Made by a program: the position numbers and the translations under genes. Source: Pseudomonadota bacterium (lineage in GTDB: Bacteria > Pseudomonadota > Alphaproteobacteria > ATCC43930 > CGMCC-115725). Taken from it: DNA of 9,737 nucleotides. A model generated the notes under the pieces. That model ran no database searches, had not been told where the DNA came from, and saw nothing but the letters and a program-made list of their open reading frames with translations. Positions 6,843 through 9,737 of this stretch are shown one piece after another (the stretch's first letter is position 1; every line of letters starts with the position of its first letter). The DNA lies in contig JAJYIC010000054.1 in the NCBI GenBank assembly GCA_021790295.1, positions 916 to 10,652 on the forward strand, in the 5' to 3' direction.

Positions 6843-7621
6843 CCGAATCGCCCGGCCCGCGCGGCTTTCGGGAAGAGGCGGAAAAAATTGGCGCTCGTCG
6901 CAGCGGCGAGGTCTTCCCGCTCCTCCCCTCTGACGACGGCAAGGGCGGCAAGGGTAAAAGGGAGAAAAGCGGGCTCGTTGCGCTTTCCCCGTTTCGGCAC
7001 CGGAGCGAGATAAGGGCAATCGGTCTCGATGAGAAGGCGGTCGAGAGGAACCGCTAACGCGATCCTGCGAAGGTTCTCGGCGCCCTTGAAGGTGAGGATG
7101 CCGGAAATGGAGATGAAATAGCCGAGCTGAAGCGCCTTTTCGGCAAGGGCCGCTCCGCCCGTGAAGGAATGGAGGACGGCCGCAGGAGGTCGCTCTTCTT
7201 CGAGGATGCGCGCGATCTCGTCATCGGCTTCCCGGGCATGGATGATAAGCGGGAGCCCGCTTTCCTTTGCCGCCTCGATATGGACGCGAAACAGGCGTTC
7301 CTGGGGCGGGCGCGGCGCGTGATCGTAATGAAAATCGAGACCGGTCTCGCCGATGGCGACGACTTTCGGATGATTGGCAAGAACGGCAAGCCTTTGCGGG
7401 TCGAGATCGGCATGATCTTGCGCTTCATGCGGATGGGCGCCCTCTGAGCACCAGATCCCCTCGTTCTCTTCGGCGATCGCCCGCAATTTTTCGAATTGAT
7501 CGACCCTTGTCGAGACCGTCAGCATCCCTTCGACCCCGGCCGCATGGGCGCGGGCGATGACCGCGCCGAGATCGCCTGCGAACTCGGCGGAATCGAGATG
7601 GGCGTGGCTGTCGATCAGCAT
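6839..7621 (-). CDS. TatD-family metal-dependent hydrolase / DNase
   Basis: TIM-barrel hydrolase of the TatD family, members of which show 3'-5' DNase activity. The 260-residue protein is of normal length. Metal ligands are H6 and H8 (SHAHLD), E92 (GETGLDFHYD), H128 (IIHAR), H151 (LHSFTG) and D201 (IETDCPYLAP). RNEP (214-217) near the C-terminus is also typical. The ATG at 7621 lies 7 bases inside the end of metG (metG stop at 7615-7617), with AGAAGGG just upstream as a close ribosome binding site. The end overlaps the MBL start by 4 bases. Linkage to metG is widespread (the ycfH/tatD-metG pair), so this is the YcfH-type paralogue rather than the tatABC-linked one. Confidence 0.94.
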   Translation of the reverse strand: MLIDSHAHLDSAEFAGDLGAVIARAHAAGVEGMLTVSTRVDQFEKLRAIAEENEGIWCSEGAHPHEAQDHADLDPQRLAVLANHPKVVAIGETGLDFHYDHAPRPPQERLFRVHIEAAKESGLPLIIHAREADDEIARILEEERPPAAVLHSFTGGAALAEKALQLGYFISISGILTFKGAENLRRIALAVPLDRLLIETDCPYLAPVPKRGKRNEPAFLPFTLAALAVVRGEEREDLAAATSANFFRLFPKAARAGRFG

Positions 7622-9168
7622 GGCCCTTCTGTTCCCGCCTCTTTTTTTGCGACAAAGCGGGGAAAGACCCCTTGCGGTTTCGGCAAAGGCGTGCCGGCGA
7701 CAAGAAAGCTTTCTTCGAGAGCGGCGAAGGCGCGCGCTTCAGGAGCCACGGAAAGTTGGTCGAGAAGCCTCCCTGCGGCATCGGGAACAAAGGGTTGGAC
7801 AATGATCGCGAGACGACGGATCACTTCGGCAAGGGTGTAAAGGACGCTTTCCATGCGTTTCCTGTCGCTCTGCAAAAGCGCCCAGGGCGCCATCGCATCG
7901 ACATATCGGTTGGCCTCGGCGACGACCCGCCAGATCGTTTCCAGCGCCAAATGGAAGGCCTGTTCGCGCATCAAAGGGCGTAACGCCGGCAAAAGCCCCC
8001 GCGCGGCCGCGAGAAGCGCCTCGTCCTCTTCGGAAAATCCATGCGGCTGAGGCACTTCCGCGGAGCAGTTGCGATGGATCATGGCCAGAGCGCGTTGCGC
8101 GAGATTGCCGAAATCATTGGCAAGGTCGCCGTTCAAGCGGGCGACGACGGCGCGATGTGAAAAATCGCCGTCGCTTCCGAAAGGTAATTCCCGCAACAGA
8201 AAATAACGCAAGGCGTCGCGCCCGTAAGTCGCTTCGAGACGCCGAGGGGGGATGAAATTACCGAGGGATTTCGACATTTTCTGCCCTTCGACCGTCCACC
8301 AGCCGTGGGCAAAGACGCGGCGCGGAGGCTGAAGCCCGGCCGCCATCAGAAAAGCCGGCCAGTAGACCGCGTGAAAGCGCAGGATGTCCTTGCCGACGAG
8401 ATGCAGATCCGCCGGCCAGAATGTTGAAAAATCTGGACTATGGGTATCGGGATAACCGATGGCGGAAACATAGTTGGCGAGCGCGTCGAGCCACACGTAC
8501 ATGACATGGCGAGGATTTCCGGGAACCGGGATCCCCCAGGAAAAACCGGTGCGGGAAATCGACAGGTCGTTGAGCCCGCTTTTGACAAAACTGACCACTT
8601 CGTTGCGGCGGCTTTTCGGACCGATCGCCTCGGGGTTCGCGTCGTAATAAGCAAGAAGCTTGTCTTGCCAATTGGATAGCCTGAAAAAGTAATTTTCTTC
8701 TTCAACCCATTCGACGTCGGCGCCGGTCGGGGCCTTGCCGTCCATGAGTTCGCTTTCGCCGTAAAACGCCTCGTCGCGCACCGAATACCACCCGGAAAAG
8801 CGCCCGAGATAGATCTCCCCGCGCCGTTCGAGTTCTTTCCACAAGGCTTCGACCGCGCGCTGATGGCGCGGTTCGGTGGTGCGGATAAAGTCGTCGTTGC
8901 TGATGGCAAGAAGTTCGGCCATCGCGCGGAACGAAGCGGAGATGCGATCGGCAAATTCCTGAGGGGAAATTCCCGCCGCCCGCGCCGAAGTTTCGACCTT
9001 TTGCCCGTGTTCGTCGGTGCCGGTGAGGAATTTGACGCGGTAGCCGTCGAGCCTCATAAAGCGGGCGAGAGCGTCCGCAGCGACGGTCGTATACGCGTGC
9101 CCCAGATGCGGCAGATCGTTGACGTAGTAGATGGGCGTCGTGACGAAAAAGCGCCGCTCCACGGTCAT
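7615..9168 (-). CDS. metG: Methionine-tRNA ligase
   Basis: Class Ia aminoacyl-tRNA synthetase that charges tRNA-Met with methionine. The 517-residue protein has the HIGH-type motif HLGH (21-24), LTGTDEHGQK (48-57), and the KMSKS loop (297-301, followed by LGN). The connective domain reads WYSVRDEAFYGESEL (127-141) and lacks the cysteine pairs of zinc-binding forms, and there is no C-terminal tRNA-binding (EMAP-like) domain. Both are usual for the short alphaproteobacterial type. The C-terminal half is the helical anticodon-binding domain (WALLQSD at 429-435). The ATG at 9168 is preceded by GGAGGTTCG on the minus strand. An in-frame extension of 83 residues upstream to 9417 runs into holB antiparallel-free leader and looks non-homologous. 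The gene follows holB after 131 bases and overlaps tatD by 7 bases. Confidence 0.97.
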   Translation of the reverse strand: MTVERRFFVTTPIYYVNDLPHLGHAYTTVAADALARFMRLDGYRVKFLTGTDEHGQKVETSARAAGISPQEFADRISASFRAMAELLAISNDDFIRTTEPRHQRAVEALWKELERRGEIYLGRFSGWYSVRDEAFYGESELMDGKAPTGADVEWVEEENYFFRLSNWQDKLLAYYDANPEAIGPKSRRNEVVSFVKSGLNDLSISRTGFSWGIPVPGNPRHVMYVWLDALANYVSAIGYPDTHSPDFSTFWPADLHLVGKDILRFHAVYWPAFLMAAGLQPPRRVFAHGWWTVEGQKMSKSLGNFIPPRRLEATYGRDALRYFLLRELPFGSDGDFSHRAVVARLNGDLANDFGNLAQRALAMIHRNCSAEVPQPHGFSEEDEALLAAARGLLPALRPLMREQAFHLALETIWRVVAEANRYVDAMAPWALLQSDRKRMESVLYTLAEVIRRLAIIVQPFVPDAAGRLLDQLSVAPEARAFAALEESFLVAGTPLPKPQGVFPRFVAKKEAGTEGPC

Positions 9169-9172
9169 CGAA

Positions 9173-9177
9173 CCTCC
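9173..9177 (-). promoter_or_regulatory. Ribosome binding site of metG
   Basis: GGAGG on the minus strand, 4 bases before the ATG at 9168 (GGAGGTTCG then ATG). It fixes the start of MetRS at MTVERRFFVTTPIYY. Confidence 0.75.
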
Positions 9178-9192
9178 AAAATCCCCCTTTTG

Positions 9193-9217
9193 CGGGCGGG
9201 CCTTCCCGGACCGCCCG
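9193..9217 (-). promoter_or_regulatory. Hairpin in the metG leader
   Basis: CGGGCGG (9193-9199) and CCGCCCG (9211-9217) form a perfect 7-bp GC stem with an 11-base loop. On the minus strand it ends 15 bases before the metG ribosome binding site, followed by GCAAAAGGGGGATTTT. There is no clean T-run directly after the stem, so a classic terminator is unlikely. It could pause transcription or shape metG translation, or be incidental in GC-rich DNA. Confidence 0.35.
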
Positions 9218-9268
9218 TTCGCGCGCGTCATCGGGATCGCGAGGGCAGGCCTTGATATGGGCGCGCGG

Positions 9269-9294
9269 CGCGGCCGCTCCAATCTCCGGCCGCG
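9269..9294 (-). repeat. Intergenic hairpin repeat, copy 2 (after holB)
   Basis: CGCGGCCG (9269-9276) and CGGCCGCG (9287-9294) form a perfect 8-bp stem around a 10-base loop CTCCAATCTC (+ strand). On the minus strand it begins 5 bases after the holB stop. The loop and stem match copy 1 at 6013-6038 with one base inserted on each side of the loop. No T-run follows, so it does not look like an intrinsic terminator here. Confidence 0.5.
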
Positions 9295-9299
9295 GAGTT

Positions 9300-9737
9300 C
9301 TACCCGGCTCTTTCCTCGATCGCAAACAAGGCGGCGAGGATCGCCTGTTTTTTGTCGAGATTGAGGGCGCGGGCGCGGGCAAAGCCTTCTTCGATCCCGG
9401 CACGAAGAGAGGCCCAAACGCCCGCCTCCTTCTTTGCCGCAAGAGCGGCGAGCACGCCTTCGCCGTCGAGGATCTCCTCGTCTTCGCGCCCTTTTGCCGA
9501 GAGGGTGGCGATCCGGGCCAGAAGATCCAGAATCAGCTCCTCGACGACCCTGTAGGATTCTTCTTCGCCCGCGCGCGTCAGCGCGTCGGCAAAAGCATGG
9601 AGCGCGCGAAGGTCGATCGCGGGGGTCGCCCCGAGAAGCGCGAGAAGCTCCCGGTAAAGCCGAAGCCCCCCGGCTTCTGCGAGATCGAGAGCGCGCCCGA
9701 TGCTGCCTTGCGACAACAAGGCAAGCGCGGCCCTAGA
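9300..9737 (-). CDS. holB: DNA polymerase III subunit delta' (C-terminal part; 5' end outside window)
   Basis: Clamp-loader subunit of the replicative polymerase. Only the C-terminal 145 or so residues are inside the window, and the frame is open to the right edge. The segment LALLSQGSIGRALDLAE corresponds to the end of the AAA+ lid region (the SxGxAL motif of DnaX/HolB proteins). The all-helical C-terminal collar domain follows, ending ARALNLDKKQAILAALFAIEE, typical of alphaproteobacterial HolB. The Walker and zinc motifs lie outside the window. The TTG at 9717-9719 is an internal codon. The gene stands upstream of metG-tatD in the order holB-metG-tatD that is common in proteobacteria. Confidence is limited by the missing N-terminal domain. 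Confidence 0.85.
   Translation of the reverse strand, partial: SRAALALLSQGSIGRALDLAEAGGLRLYRELLALLGATPAIDLRALHAFADALTRAGEEESYRVVEELILDLLARIATLSAKGREDEEILDGEGVLAALAAKKEAGVWASLRAGIEEGFARARALNLDKKQAILAALFAIEERAG

Noticed and set aside
5066..7013. Two long plus-strand open frames opposite mazG and the MBL gene
   Set aside because: They oppose genes with complete catalytic motifs, show no ribosome binding site of note, and read as antisense of conserved segments.
9169..9417. 83-codon N-terminal extension of metG overlapping holB
   Set aside because: MetRS proteins start close to the FFVTTPIYYVN segment, and the ATG at 9168 has a GGAGG site. The extension is arginine-rich and non-homologous.

Overview
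The window is a GC-rich, densely packed stretch of a bacterial chromosome. Gene content and order (ntrY-ntrX-…-hfq-hflX with convergent mazG, and holB-metG-tatD-MBL) point to an alphaproteobacterium; the order or genus cannot be fixed from the sequence alone. All genes are core housekeeping or regulatory genes. There is no insertion sequence, prophage, CRISPR array, toxin-antitoxin or defence cassette, and no tRNA or rRNA gene.

Left half, + strand (1-4901): the C-terminal part of the sensor kinase NtrY (cut by the window edge) overlaps its response regulator NtrX. NtrX overlaps by one base a HAD-family phosphatase. After a 102-base gap come hfq (RNA chaperone) and hflX (ribosome-splitting GTPase), which overlap by 4 bases if hflX starts at the CTG codon that fits best. 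The NtrYX pair senses and controls nitrogen/redox/envelope-related expression in alphaproteobacteria, and Hfq and HflX act in post-transcriptional and ribosome stress responses.

Right half, - strand (5054-9737, read right to left): holB (3' part only), metG, tatD, a PhnP-like metallo-beta-lactamase-fold hydrolase, and then mazG after a 223-base gap. metG/tatD and tatD/MBL overlap by 7 and 4 bases, so these three are almost certainly co-transcribed and translationally coupled. mazG has its own long leader with an AT-rich 16-base palindrome and a strong ribosome binding site, so it may have its own promoter. hflX and mazG converge over a 152-base gap without an obvious terminator.

The most interesting signal is not a gene. 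Two intergenic hairpins, one just after the holB stop and one after the MBL stop, share a CGGCCG stem and the same CCAATCTC loop core (read on the + strand) in the same orientation. This suggests a small dispersed palindromic repeat. I found no previously undescribed multi-gene system; the region is otherwise ordinary.
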